Below, piece after piece: positions 33,101-44,257 of a stretch of 64,000 nucleotides of DNA. The notes under the pieces were generated by a model, which saw only the letters and a list, made by a program, of their open reading frames with translations, was not told where the DNA came from and made no database searches. The DNA is from Asterias amurensis. Taxonomy: Eukaryota; Echinodermata; Asteroidea; Forcipulatida; Asteriidae. Location: positions 19,240,965 to 19,304,964 of the forward strand of contig NC_092656.1 in the NCBI RefSeq assembly GCF_032118995.1. Direction: 5' to 3'. Position 1 is the stretch's first letter, and every line of letters starts with the position of its first letter. The translations under genes and the position numbers were made by a program.

Positions 33101-36100
33101 GAGCTTGCGTGGTAGCTAGAGACAGTTTGAATCCCACATTTGAAGAGCGGACGCTGCAACAATCTAATATTCGTTAAGAATATTATTATACTCTTACTAT
33201 CTAAGTGCAATAAGTACTGAAGTACTTTCCTGATTCCTGTGAAAAAAAGGTATATTACTCGGGTGGGATAAGAACTTGTGTTTGTAGTGGTCAGCAAAAC
33301 CGCACCTTCTTTGCATAACAATTCACAAAGAGTTTTCAAATGATTCATTTTCATGATTCAAAATGAGTAATTTTCTTACGTGTGGTGCATCTTGAACTAT
33401 ATTTGGATTGATGATGTCAATGTCTCCTACAGTTCCTTTTTGACTCTTGACCTTTTGGCCAGTCTTGCCATAGTTCACAGCTTGTACAACCTCATCTTTA
33501 CCGTCGTACATATTAATCTTTCCAGAGTCCTCAACGACTTTACGACCGGCAAAGTCCAGAGTAAATGTTTTCTTAAGACGTGAGCCATGCTTGAGTTCTC
33601 GGAGTTCATCTCTGCGTTTGCGGAGTTTCTCCCGATCTTCTTTGGTAAGCCACTTGTTGGAGTCAGTGGAGAAATAGTCAGATTCGTCGTCAATGACTTG
33701 CGTACGTCGGGCGCTATGAATAGAGTTACAGTTAAAATCAAGTAACAATATATCATCTTCACACTCAACACTCCTACTCGGCCCTTCCATGGCAAAACAG
33801 TCATCCCCCCAAAAATTACATTTTGAAAAAAGCAAGTACAGAGATAAGCTGTTTTGTCATTCATTCATTCATTCAGTCGATGCGGAGCATCGGATGATGG
33901 CCTTCTAAACACGTTGGTCCTCCATTGCTGTACGCAGCTCTTCCCGACGCAGTCCAGAGTTCCGGCACAAGGTGTCCACACAGGTGGTTTGTGGTCTACC
34001 TCGGGAACAATGACCTTGAGTAGGGGCCCAAAGCACAAGCTTGCTCGCTGCCAGCTCAGCATGTCTGAGACAGTGACCTGCTAGTCTCAGCCTTCTTGCC
34101 CTAATCTTGGTGCTAACTCTCGGTAGCCCACCGTAGAGCTCCAGGTTTGTGACATGCCTCTCCCAATGAATTTGTTTAACACAGCGAAGCATTCTCGTTT
34201 TTGTCATAAAAACAAGATGAAAGTGTAAAAAGAGGCAGAGATAGGATATGTTACATATTCCATGAAAATAAAAAACGCTCTCAATTTACCCAGTATTTTT
34301 CAGTTAGTTTTGCCATGGAGGAGCGGTAACTGTTGGTAATATTTTCCAGCATGTAACTAGTATGGTAGCACAACTGTGTACAGTGAACCGTGTAGATGAA
34401 TTCACCGCTATCCAAAACTGCTGTAGGTTTCTGACCAAAAGTTTTGATCACCACTACTTTTACGAGTAATTACCAAACCTACACCTTCCCTTAAACATTT
34501 ATTCAGAAAAGAAATATTGCTTTACCTGGACTGGTCATACTCCATGAGTTTGTCCTTGTGTTGAAGAGCCTTCTCTAGTCCTGATTGCTTTTTAGAGGAG
34601 GCATAAGGTAAAGAGACATCCCCATTAGAGGTCGGCCCACCCCCAGCTCCGTGCTTCCCTTCACCCATCAACTTCTGTAACAGCTTCTTGCTTGCATTGG
34701 AATTACGGGCCAGGACTTCTTGCTCTGCCTTTGTGCAAACCTGCAGACAAAAAAAGAAAGAATTGTTAATCATTATGCCGCTATCCCAAAACACCTGAAA
34801 AATAAAATTATAAAAAATTCCCCAAATTCAACCCAAGTTTGATGGTTTTGGTACTGCACAGACAAAACAATCCAAAAGCTTCATATTAACAATGGGCTTG
34901 TTCACTAGTTCAGTATTCTTTGGATTTTTATTGATATAAATGTGACGGACCAACTGACCTGAGGTCAGGGTGGTCAGGTGAGGTTGGTCAGTCAGGTCAG
35001 TTGGTTGGTCAGGTCAGGCAGGTTGGTGAGGTCAGGTCAGTCTGACTGACCAGATCATCCTAACTTGACCACCTAACTTGACCAATAGACATGGTGTTCA
35101 CAGACTATATTTAACCAAGATATACTTTAATGTCAGCCCCCATGATGAACACAACATATAATGACGTATGAACTGACCATTGAACCACAGAATAGGCAGG
35201 GACCAGAGCCCTCTTGACTGCAAACTACCCGGCCACATTTCAGACAGTTTGCCACAAGGCTGTGTTTCTGAGCTTGACACTCGCACCAGTGTCTTCCAGT
35301 GAGATGAATCTCGCTCCGTGCCTCCCCTTCCTTGCTGTACAGAGCCACGTACTTCTGTTTTCGTTTGGCACCTTGTTTGTGAGCCTGGTCCTCGGTCAGT
35401 TGCTGGGACACAGGGGTTACAGAGGCTGGAAGAGGCTATGCAAAAGAAAGAGCAAGTTATTGATTCATTTTGTGTGAGCGAAGAAAACTTTACTAGAGCG
35501 GACTTGTACCTGGGATGCCCTTAATTTGTCCAGCTACCATCCACCAGTAACCTCTTCCTTTAACTAGCCCATTGGTTTTTTCACTAGTCCATATTTCATA
35601 TTAAATAGTAAAGCTTTAAATAGTGAAGCTTTTCAACACCAAGTTAGCCAGTCGGACCACTTGAACTGAATTCTAACAGGTACTCATGTGTTTGGCCTTG
35701 GGACCACAGTCAAGGGAGAACTCTTTTTTTTTCTTTCTATCTAAAACCTCCAAATCTATACAATATCATTAAAAGACACAAAAGAAAACAATTTACTTCA
35801 TCAAACTATTTGCTATTCACGCAAACAATGTGTACTTTTTGACTCCCATCAATGGCCGACTGTGTTAGTTCACAAAGTAAAAGAAAAAACCACGCAATTT
35901 TCGAGGCATATTTGTGTGGATCATTCTATTCTACTTTGAAAACATCTTTCCAATCATGTGCATTTTATAACAAACGGTTACAAACGCTTTTTATAGACCA
36001 ACTCATCCGATCCAAGGCAACGTGTTCCTTTAAGAACTACAGGCAGTAAATTACATTCTGAATAGTAATAATCACAAAACGTATACAGCGCCTTAAAGCC

Positions 36101-37783
36101 ATTGGACCCTTTCGGTACAGACAAAAAAATAAAAGTTCACAGATTTACAAATAACTTACAGGGTTTACAGAAGGTAGTGGTGAAAGACTTCTCTTGAAAT
36201 ATTATTCCATGAAATGCTTTACTTTTTGAGAAAACAGTAAAACAATATCAATTCTCGATAACGAGAATTACGGATTTATTTTAAACGCATGTCCTGACAC
36301 GGCGAAATGTGTGGATACAAGGGTGCAAGGGTGGGTTTTTTTCGTTATTTTCTCCCGACTCCGATGACAGATTGAGCCTATTTTTTCACAGGTTTGTTAT
36401 TTGATATAGAAGTTGTGATACACGAAGTGTGGGCCTTGGACAATACTGTGTACCGAAAGGGTCCAATGGCTTTAATCATATTGACATGCTCTAGGACGCT
36501 GAATTCTGAGAGTTAAAAAAACAATTTGAAGTTGACTCACGTCTCCTGGCATGCGAGGTTCGGAGTTGACAGTCGACAGATTAACTTTGGAGAATCCACC
36601 TGGCTTTTTCTCTTTGACCTTTGACCTGCTTTGTGACTTGCTGGGTTTAGATACATGGTCTCTGTCTCCAGTAGGCTTCTTGTAGACCTACAATAGGAAC
36701 ATATCCACAAGGGCTGGGTAAATAGGTTAATGGGATTGTCGTGGCCGAGCGTTTAAGGGCATCGAATTCAAACTCTGGTGTTTCTGATCAGCAGAGTGTG
36801 GGTTTGAATTCCCAGCCGTGACACTTGTGTCCTTAAGCAAGACACATAACCATTGCTTCATCCTTCGGATGGGACGTAAAGCCGTTGGTCCCATGTGTTG
36901 TGTAACAGCATGTAAAAGAACCCAGTGCACTTATCGAAAAGAGAAGGGGTTCGCCCCGGTGTTCCTGGCTGGATTGGCAGCATATTGCGCCACAGCACCT
37001 TGTAAACCATTACATGGTGCTTAAGGATTAGGTCTTATATCTCAACAATTCGCTCACTCCTTGCAGTTATAATACCTGGCGCTTTGTATCCTTTAGCAAA
37101 AGGCGCGTTATAAATACAGTTATTATTATTATTATTATTATTACTATTATTATTATTATGTCATCAGGCTGGAAATAAGGCTACAAGTCTGAATTAGACA
37201 GGCCTAATCTGCTAAAGGATGTGTGTTTTTCTTACAGTGATATTTTCTGGTAGCGCTGTTCCTTGTTTCTTCTGTAGCAGTTCTTGAATGAACCTGCTAG
37301 CCTTGGGGTCATTGACATCAAGTAACCCCTGCAGGTAATCCTCAAGGTCCTTGGGGTCATCTATGGACAGGAGATATCTGCAGGTCAAAGAGAAGACAGC
37401 ATTACCAACAAATATATTGCTAAGTTATCAAATAAGTAATCGATGTTCACATAACCCTGACTGCGTGGGTTTTCCCTGGATTATTAATTCTGTTGGGTTT
37501 TCGTCCCACATCTAAAACTGAACTGTCCTTCTTTGTCTTCTCTCCACTTGGTTCTTGGCTAGTACAGTGATTAAGTTTGCTTATCTAAGAGTCATTGGGT
37601 TCACAACCAGAATTAGTTAAATTAAATTCAACTTACCACTTTAAAGATAGAACATTTCATTAATTTTTTCAACACAACAAATTAATTTTTCTCTTACTTT
37701 GCAAAGTCTTCACTTGCATCCGCACCAAGGAGAATTGATAACTCATTACTGCACCATTGAATCAACGGACCCATAGACACCAT
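30140..37783 (-). CDS. TRIP4: TRIP4 / activating signal cointegrator 1 (ASC-1)
   Basis: Scaffold subunit of the ASC-1 complex: a nuclear receptor/AP-1 coactivator that, with ASCC proteins, also acts in alkylation repair and clearance of collided ribosomes. Eleven coding exons: 37698-37783, 37236-37377, 36541-36687, 35178-35435, 34526-34740, 33380-33713, 32669-32853, 31901-32022, 31083-31180, 30724-30820, 30140-30204. They join to 1,749 nt (582 aa; the human protein is 581 from memory). The C2HC5 zinc finger has Cys176, Cys178, His183, Cys189, Cys192, Cys197, Cys205 and Cys208. TQVIDDESDYF lies near 287-297. The ASCH domain runs about 437-560 (CLSMHQPWASLLISGIK, GRTWYSSHRGRLWISA, YPVACLLGCVDM, SPYVFICENPQEL). 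The C-terminus is WKLDGQILKAAKKGL. No broken exon was seen. Confidence 0.96.
30377..30560 (+). mobile_element. SINE fragment
   Basis: GGAATCGAACCCTGCCCTGA, a GAGCAAGGAACTTCATC box and CTCTCCACCCAGGAGTACTA match the body of the 21530 copy; the tail is decayed. Confidence 0.6.
30970..31050 (-). mobile_element. tRNA-like SINE head
   Basis: Minus strand: GTTGGCTCAGTGGTTTCTGT (A-box) and CCCCGGTTCGAGCCCGG (B-box). It is tRNA-shaped but not a clean tRNA, so it is called a SINE head. TRIP4 intron between coding exons 9 and 10. Confidence 0.6.
31270..31620. mobile_element. Family A MITE, diverged, nested in a family E element
   Basis: ACACTGGACACCTTTTGGTA at the left and CCGATAAGTGTCCATTGCC at the right. 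It sits inside a GCCCAATTTCATA-type element in TRIP4 intron 8 (between coding exons 8 and 9). Confidence 0.7.
31621..31875. mobile_element. Family E element, right part, with a 98-bp tandem duplication
   Basis: Right part of a family E element split by the family A MITE at 31270-31620. A unit beginning CAAATTAGCAGGATACCAGT occurs at 31653 and again at 31751 with very few changes, so it was duplicated recently. Confidence 0.7.
32103..32487. mobile_element. TTAA palindromic MITE, family A
   Basis: A nearly intact family A copy in the TRIP4 intron between coding exons 7 and 8, with AAGGCAGTGGACACTATTGG and the matching inverted end before TTAA. Confidence 0.82.
33035..33115 (-). mobile_element. 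tRNA-like SINE head
   Basis: Minus strand: AGCTCAGTGGTCTGGTGGTA and GTGGGTTATAACCCCACC resemble A and B boxes. A further weak head of this sort lies at 26395-26455 (GGTTCGAACCCCAC on the minus strand). Confidence 0.5.
33855..34207 (-). pseudogene. RTE-like LINE 3'-end fragment in a TRIP4 intron
   Basis: A 100-codon minus-strand frame reads TRMLRCVKQIHWERHVTN, LYGGLPRVSTKIRARRLRLA, GHCLRHAELAASKLVLW and RGRPQTTCVDTL, the usual C-terminal tail of RTE-type LINE polyproteins. It ends at a (TGAA)n tract at 33860, a typical LINE tail. It is 5'-truncated, with no catalytic domain. Confidence 0.8.
34930..35095. repeat. Degenerate GGTCAG-rich repeat
   Basis: Many irregular GGTCAG/CTGACC words in a TRIP4 intron. 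No regular period could be fixed by eye. Confidence 0.7.
35830..36034. mobile_element. Half-length family B MITE
   Basis: Only the right half remains: GACTCCCATCAATGGCCGAC through CAAGGCAACGTGTTCCTTTAA. It lies in the TRIP4 intron between coding exons 3 and 4. Confidence 0.75.
36093..36475. mobile_element. TTAA palindromic MITE, family C
   Basis: TTAAAGCCATTGGACCCTTT at the left and GAAAGGGTCCAATGGCTTTAA at the right, with central ATTCTCGATAACGAGAATTA. Second copy of the family at 13310-13683. Confidence 0.84.
36736..37158 (+). mobile_element. tRNA-derived SINE, most complete copy
   Basis: Head TCGTGGCCGAGCGTTTAAGG and B-box GTGGGTTTGAATTCCC, a body with GGATGGGACGTAAAGCCGTT and GGGGTTCGCCCCGGTGTTCC, ending GCGCGTTATAAATAC and (ATT)n. 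TRIP4 intron between coding exons 2 and 3. Confidence 0.88.
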
Positions 37784-38534
37784 CTTAAATCTCTGCTGTT
37801 TAAAAAATTTACTGCAGTGCTACGTCTGAGAGTAATAGACAGAAAAAATGAAATGATTTTAAATCAGGTGAAAACATGGAAAAAAAACACAATTTTTAAC
37901 ATTAAATTTTATTTGCATTGAAGAGAAGCTTCATCCTAGTCATACTCAAGTAATTGTAAGTGACACCGCAGTGCAAAGGAGATTCACGTCCTGGCTGGCT
38001 TTGTTTTTAAATGTACGAACTCTAGACTATAATTTTAATTTGAGTGCTGTAAGTTGTAACAACATTCTGTAGATCCTGCCACTACTTTGTCAAATAAAAC
38101 AGTATTTAATGTAGAATAATAATACTCAAATGAGATATTCCTTTTACTTTTTAGAAAACTAAAAATGGATGAAAAGGTAGTGGCAGGATACAGTTACAGA
38201 CAGTTTCCCTGGCGAACTGGTGGGAAGACATGGAATTCTTATTCTAACCCGGCCTAGCCCCACTTAAACCCGGCCTACCCCCTTCACCCATCATGCCTAT
38301 GCCCCGCCCATGTGACTGACACTGGTCCAAATCATGCACTGCTCAGCTGCTGCCACACACACAGTGCAGTGCAGTGTCCACTGACCAGTGACTGACCATG
38401 GACTCTGGAGGTAGAACTATATATGGAGTGACTGACCGACAGACACTGCTACAGTGCTAGCTGACGACCCACAGCAGACACAACACAGATGGTGGAAAAA
38501 TAGAAGAACGCATGTGCCCATTATAAGTGCTTAC

Positions 38535-38700
38535 CTTTCTCTTTGAAAATTGAGCTGATTTTGCAGCCACGTACGCATCTACAGCTCTACGAGTACGTCG
38601 TTATTGCACAAGTAAGGGAAATCCCACGACCGTTCATGGGAGCTGCCATGTTATTACCGAAAGTTAACGAACTATCGCGGTGTTTTCCGAAGTACCTTGC
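38535..38700 (-). other. TRIP4: Probable non-coding first exon of TRIP4 (5' UTR)
   Basis: A good minus-strand donor (AAAG|GTAAGC) lies at 38534/38535, and a matching acceptor (TTTAAACAG|CAGAG) lies 13 bases before the TRIP4 ATG, at 37795/37796. This suggests a first exon in the shared promoter region. The upstream edge is not visible; 38700 is only a guess. Confidence 0.5.
38587..38649 (-). other. Possible upstream ORF in the TRIP4 leader
   Basis: Within the proposed leader exon an ATG in good context (AACATGG) opens a 20-codon frame (MAAPMNGRGISLTCAITTYS) that stops at TAG before the splice donor. If the leader is real, this uORF could dampen TRIP4 translation. No homology is claimed. Confidence 0.35.
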
Positions 38701-38780
38701 TGGTATGTCGCGCAACATTCTCATACAACAGAAAATGCGGAACCAGTCAATTGACCTCACTCTCAGTGACCTTTTCAGTG

Positions 38781-38807
38781 GCGCGCCAAATTTTGAGATT
38801 GGCGCGA
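38781..38807. promoter_or_regulatory. Two E2F-like sites in the TRIP4/PCLAF divergent promoter
   Basis: GCGCGCCAAA (38781-38790; reverse complement TTTGGCGCGC) matches the E2F consensus TTTSSCGC. A second ATTGGCGCGA lies at 38798-38807, and its ATTGG is also an inverted CCAAT core. They lie about 130-150 bp upstream of the PCLAF ATG. PCLAF is a known E2F/DREAM cell-cycle target in vertebrates. Confidence 0.6.
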
Positions 38808-38932
38808 TCTCATTTCATTCATAAAGCCTACGTTGATCAGTGAACACGTACAATCAGAGAGTTACTCACGTCGTCAAATTAACAGTTTTGTTGTTTATCA
38901 GTCTATTATAGTAAATTGTAAAATTAGTAAAA

Positions 38933-40883
38933 ATGGTCCGGACAAAGGCAGATAATTGCAGTAGGAAAGGTGAGTTTACATGTTGGTTTGGCGAGTATTT
39001 ATAAAAAAAAATATATTCCAAAGTAATCAAATCTGAACGAACTGTGACTCTCTGTGACTCGTGAGCTGGTGAGAGTGTGGTGGTCCTTCTCTCAGTTGCA
39101 TACAAAAACTAGATATAGAAAAGTGACCATGCAGTGTAATGTGTGACCGAGTCTGTAGTGAATTATGTAGAGAGTGATAAACTTAGTATTAAAACAATAT
39201 AATTAATTTGTGGCATATTGTTTTACCAAAAGCAGAATCTAATTTGAGTAAAAAGTGTACTACTGGTACTATTTTTGTTCATAATCATCAATCAATGAAT
39301 CACGACAAAAAAGTGGCGGCGGAATACAGATATTTTCCTATATTTGATAAAATAATTGATTTTATGTATTATTAAACATTCTGACCCACATTGCTACCTT
39401 AATTATGATAAATTAAATCATATTTTTATTCAATTCATAGCTTGCTCAAATTTTGTTTGTGATTTGAATATGCGAACTGTCCTCACTCCAATCCATAGGG
39501 ACACGAAATGTCAGTGAATATTGCAGAGCGATTTTTCTGCATGCGCCCGAACTGTAACAGAAATAATATGATGTACACGGAATCAGACAGCAACTGCGTA
39601 CGCAGGCGTAACAGTGCCATTATTATTTGGCGTAACTACTACTTTGGTCAGGGAAGACTCATCATGTGACTGTTTAAGTGTTTACAAAAAAAAGTAAACA
39701 AATTGTAATTGAAGATATTATTTAATAACGTTTGCCTTTTTTCTTGTATTTCTTCATATAGCTGTCGCCGCAAAGGCACCCCGCAAGAATCTTGGCGCAA
39801 GTAGCAGCGGAGTAATGAGGGGCAGTAATTCAATGAAGTCACCAGGTATAAAGAAAATAAGTCTTGTTTGTTTAGTTTTTTTTAGATGATCGCCCAAGGA
39901 GAGAATCAGCAAACTGCCATTAGCGTGAACGAACGGCAAGCTGGCAACCAGCCAATCTCTCTCATAAAAAAGGTTGACTCGTCCAGGGGGCGAGTGGAAA
40001 CAAAGTTAAAGAAAACCCCTGCTGAATGCTGTGTTCGTTTTACCAATACCTTTCACCTTTTTTTTGTTCAGCTGGCAAGAAAAGCAAATATGCAGGTGGA
40101 AACTCCGTCTGTCCGAGACCAACACCAGAATGGCAGAAAGAAATCACAAACTTCTTGATCAAGTCGCCGAGGAGTGCCTCAAAACAAAAAGAGAATGAAG
40201 ACCCTGAAAATGAAGAGGAAGACGAAACAGCAGGATGCAGCAGGGAGGAAAGGTGAGGATTAAATTTTATTTTTAAATTTCTTGAAAAAAAAGCAAGGAT
40301 TTTATAGTTGTTCAATATCATTTAGCAATTATGCAGTAATGTGTCTGCAAACTCATTCTACCACATAAACTTTGTGGAGTTAAACATTTTGCTTTCTTCA
40401 AATACATACCAGCGTTACATGATTGTAAAAACGGCCTCTCCCTCTTAGCTCCCTGTGGAAAAGCTACAGATCATTCCCTCACACTGCCCCCCCCCCCCCC
40501 CCCCCCCCAGCGATAAATCAGCTTAATCAGAGCCTTTTGAACTCTTGGTAAGGGGCTACAAGAAGACAAATGTCTTAACGGTGAAGATTATTGCAGCTCT
40601 TCTTGGGAGACGCAAGGACAGTTGTTGAAATTGAAAACCATCACTTGTATGCCTGGTCAAGTCTGAATTCATTCTCTTCGTTTTTTTCCTAAGGATAAAA
40701 GATGCTGCAGGAAGCAGTAGTTCCAGCAGAGTAGAGGAGGACATCGAAGAAGAAAAAGAAGAAGAAGAAGAAGAAGAGGAGGAGGAGGAGGAGGAGGTGA
40801 AAGTCGGTTCTTCGTCATCCTCATCCTCAAGACAAAAATTTGTCAAGAACAAATGCATTAGTGATAGCGAAGATGATTATTGA
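38933..40883 (+). CDS. PCLAF: PCLAF / PCNA-associated factor PAF15 (KIAA0101)
   Basis: A small, probably disordered nuclear protein that binds PCNA and controls replication-fork bypass; its ubiquitination is linked to DNMT1 recruitment in vertebrates. Four exons, 38933-38969, 39762-39845, 40072-40252 and 40694-40883, join to 492 nt (163 aa). The family signature is clear: MVRTKAD start, VAAKAPRKNLG, SKYAGGNSVCPRPTPEWQK, PIP-box QKEITNFL from Gln62, and a KEN box at 80-82. Lys12 and Lys21 align with the mono-ubiquitinated Lys15 and Lys24 of human PAF15. The fourth exon adds a Ser/Glu-rich tail with about 13 consecutive Glu and ends SDSEDDY, making the protein longer than the 111-aa human form. 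It is transcribed divergently from TRIP4. Confidence 0.95.
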
Positions 40884-40910
40884 TAGATAAATGAAACAAA
40901 TTGTGTAAGA

Positions 40911-40916
40911 AATAAA
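40911..40916 (+). terminator. PCLAF: Poly(A) signal AATAAA of PCLAF
   Basis: A canonical AATAAA lies 28 bases past the PCLAF stop codon, giving a very short 3' UTR. Confidence 0.7.
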
Positions 40917-41391
40917 TGTAAATATTTATAATCCCACAACCTGGAACACTAGTGCGTCCTTCCTTGTAAGTTTCTCCGCAGTCAATGAGAATCCTGAAGC
41001 AGTGTGAAGGAAATTCCTGTGTCAATAGACCAATTAAGTCGAACAGGTACTCAAACATTTGTGGTTATGTTTGAATCCCACGTACATTCCTTGTTTGAAA
41101 GAAAACAATGTGGCCCTTTAACAGAGCTCAACATTCCAATGGCACAGGAAGGAACTTTGTTAAAAAAACTTTTGCAGATTGTGGGAACTTTTTTCATGTG
41201 ACTTTTTCAAAATGTACAAATACATGTATGTATTTACTCTTCTTAAAATGGATGTTATGTTTAAAATACTTGCGCTACTTTTGCAACCTAAATGAGCTTA
41301 CTGTTGAAATTCAATTTATATGTCTATGGGAAATCAAATGGGGATGTGAAAGACTATTCTGTCTTTCAGAACATTTCAAACCACTTTCTGA

Positions 41392-41766
41392 TTAAAGGCA
41401 GTGGACACTATTGGTAATTGTCAAAGACTAGCCTTCACAGTTGGTGTATCTCAACATATAAAATAACAAACCTGTGAAAACTTGAGCTCAATCGAAGTTG
41501 CGAGATAATAATGAAAGAAAAAACACCCTTGTCACACGAAGTTGTGTGCGTTTAGATGGTTGATTTCGAGACCTCAAGTTCTAAATCTGAGGTCTCGAAA
41601 TCAAATTCGTGGAAAATTACTTCTTTCTCGAAAACTATGGCATTTCAGAGGGAGCCGTTTCTCACAATGTTTTGTACCATCAACTTCTCCAAATTACTCG
41701 TCACCAAGAAAGGTTTTGTGCTAATAATTATTTTGAGTAATTGCCAATAGTGTCCACTGCCTTTAA
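41392..41766. mobile_element. TTAA palindromic MITE, family A (intergenic)
   Basis: A well-preserved copy between PCLAF and CSNK1G, with TTAA on both sides and the central GAGACCTC/GAGGTCTC hairpin. Confidence 0.85.
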
Positions 41767-42583
41767 TGTGCCTAATCTAAGGGAACAAAGTATGTGCAAC
41801 CTCAAACTGCATTTTTGGCTGAAAACATTCAAGCCTCGAATGTCATGTGAAAAAATGAGGTTACTTTCTCAAAGGAAGAAAAGTGACATTCAATTAATTT
41901 AAAATGAGAATGTCCACAATATTAGAGACAAAGTATCATCCTCTGAAAAGCTTCAAGTCTGATCACGAGTATGATCATCATCATACAATATTTCTTTGTC
42001 CTGCAGATGCTCATGTATTTAAGACAACCAATGTGGTTATATATCAAAGTTGAATATTGATCTACAAAGGATCTTGAAATAAACTCATTTAGGAAAATAA
42101 ATATCAAATCAAATGTTTGTTTTGCCTCAGGAATACCTCTGTAAATTATATAATATATATGAAATGTCAAAAAAACAATATTGAGTTGATTTGATGCACG
42201 TGTTAATTGTAGTTCATTTTAGACGGAAGAGGTCGTACTAGGAAGAGAGGTTCAGTCTAGATTTAGAAACTTTAGACTTGTTGGATTTTATCTTGTTTTG
42301 AATTACAGTTATTAGATTTTGTACTTGTATCAATAAATAAATACTAATTCTTTTTTGAAAAAAATATGATGCTTATTCTGATACTTATTAATCTCTGTTG
42401 TTGGATTAGTCTAAACTTCCTTGGGAGTATGCGGCCCAAACATCCTTAGGTGTTCTTGTCTTAGATCATAGCTCTACTTTACCAAAAGCAACAAATCAGC
42501 GCTTACAGAAGCAGGGAATTGCACACTTACGTCAGGCGTATTTCACGGGTTAGCGGGGAAGTTTTGCTTGTGTCAGTGCGTAC

Positions 42584-42958
42584 TTAAAGGGTCTATGTAA
42601 CTTTTGTAGGACAAAAAACACAATGTCCACAGATTTACACTAAACTTACACAGTTTGAAGATAATGATAGCAGAAAGCTTCCCTGAAAATATTACATGCT
42701 GAGGTGCTGTAGTTTTTGGGAAATGAGTAAAACAATGTCATGAAAATAATTTTTGTCTCATCATTTCGTCTCATCAGACGAAAATTATTTTAATCATCTA
42801 CAAACATATTTTCATGACATTGTTTTACTCATTTCTCAAAAACTACGGCACCTCAGTAAGTAATATTTGAAGGGAAGCTTTCTACTATCATTATCTTCAA
42901 ACCCTGTAAATCTAATGTTAATCTATGGACATTTTGAAAAAGTACCCAAATTCTTTAA
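42584..42958. mobile_element. TTAA palindromic MITE, family D
   Basis: TTAAAGGGTCTATGTAACTT at the left, AAAGTACCCAAATTCTTTAA at the right; centre CTCATCAGACGAAAATTATT. A half copy also remains at about 13980-14130. Confidence 0.82.
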
Positions 42959-43506
42959 CGAAACTAGGCATTCTTTGCTTAATACACTGCTAGCATGGAA
43001 ATTCAGCGCTTGCGCATAAGCAGAAAATGGTGATCGTAAGCGCAGAATTCTGCGGTAAGCAGAGCCATGAATTTGTTTGATACAGCAGTCTTACTCTAGT
43101 TGACACCAGCAAATACACTCGGACATATACGTTTTTCAGTGACTTCCAAATCACTTGCATCGTTTTTATTAAAACATCCACAAAAGTTTTGATAATTAAT
43201 CATTATTACCTTTTTAAATAAACCACAGTTTTTTCATACTATAATAAACAGGATTGATTTTTTTATTTCTTAAAGTTTAAGACAATTTGCTTTTGTGGAA
43301 ATAGTATGCTGAGATAGAGGGCCAAATTTCCACTGATGAAAGGAAAGGGTGAGAGTAGATTGGCAAAGGTCTGCAACAAGGCTCAAAGGAGGTATGATGA
43401 AATGATAATTTCAACCTTCAAGGAACCTTGTGACTTCAAGGAACTTTCGGAGCAGTATCCTCAAAACTAGAAAAGTAGATAAAAGAGCAGGATTTCTTCA
43501 TATTAG

Positions 43507-43664
43507 GGCACAGTTTCTTACAGCTGCTTAAGCACAAACAGAATTTGCTTACCAGAGTAAGGTTACCAGCTCAAATACATGTACCATTTGTGACTGGTGT
43601 CCTGCTAATTCTTTCTAAGCGTAAATTTGTCTGTTTTAAGCAGCTATATGAAATTGGGCCCTAG
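43507..43664. mobile_element. Family E inverted-repeat element (intergenic)
   Basis: GGGCACAGTTTCTTACAGCT to GCAGCTATATGAAATTGGGCCC; it contains TTACCAGAGTAAGGTTACCA. Confidence 0.72.
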
Positions 43665-44215
43665 AGAAAATAATGGCAAATTTTCTACAGAACAGAAATC
43701 TGGCATTTCTCTTCCCTGAAAGGTTTGAATTTGCTTTGGATTTCCCAGTTGGGATCAATTAAGTGATAAAAAATTTTGAGAGCCAGTGCAGAGTCAGATA
43801 TTCCTTCTTTTTGTGACACATTTCAAACTGCTTGTTTTGACTACCCTCCCCAGCAGCAAATTTCATTATTATCCAAAGATAAATATACATAAACCTTTCA
43901 CCAGTGGAAATTTTTCACTTCCGGGACACAAACTAAAATTTAATAATCTAAATTCCTTCAATGTATTTCATAAGGTTGTTTTGTTATTCTCCATTAAAAC
44001 TACAGGGCACCTTCACTGCATACTATGGTACAACATGTACCAAATGAAAATGTGTGTGAATGAAATATGTACACACAATTTTCCAGAGTTTAAACCTGGA
44101 TCAAAGTTTGCTTCTTTGCCACATTCCTACCCCAAAAAGTAAAATAAATAAAGCTGGACCAAACACTCACATTACAAAACAGCAAGAGATGTAGGTTTTG
44201 TATACAAGGTTTTAT

Positions 44216-44257
44216 CCATTGATCTCCATTATACTTCAGTATAATGGAGATCAATGG
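44216..44257. repeat. Perfect 20-bp-arm palindrome
   Basis: CCATTGATCTCCATTATACT, a 2-nt TC loop, then the exact complement. It lies in the likely CSNK1G 3' UTR/intergenic region and could form a strong hairpin in RNA. Confidence 0.85.

Noticed and set aside
33854..34207. An independent host gene
   Set aside because: The frame matches the terminal tail of RTE-like LINE polyproteins and ends in a TGAA tract, so it is a truncated retroelement.
38543..38824. Plus-strand 93-codon frame upstream of PCLAF
   Set aside because: It overlaps the probable TRIP4 leader and the E2F sites and has no recognisable family. PCLAF starts clearly at 38933 (MVRTKAD).
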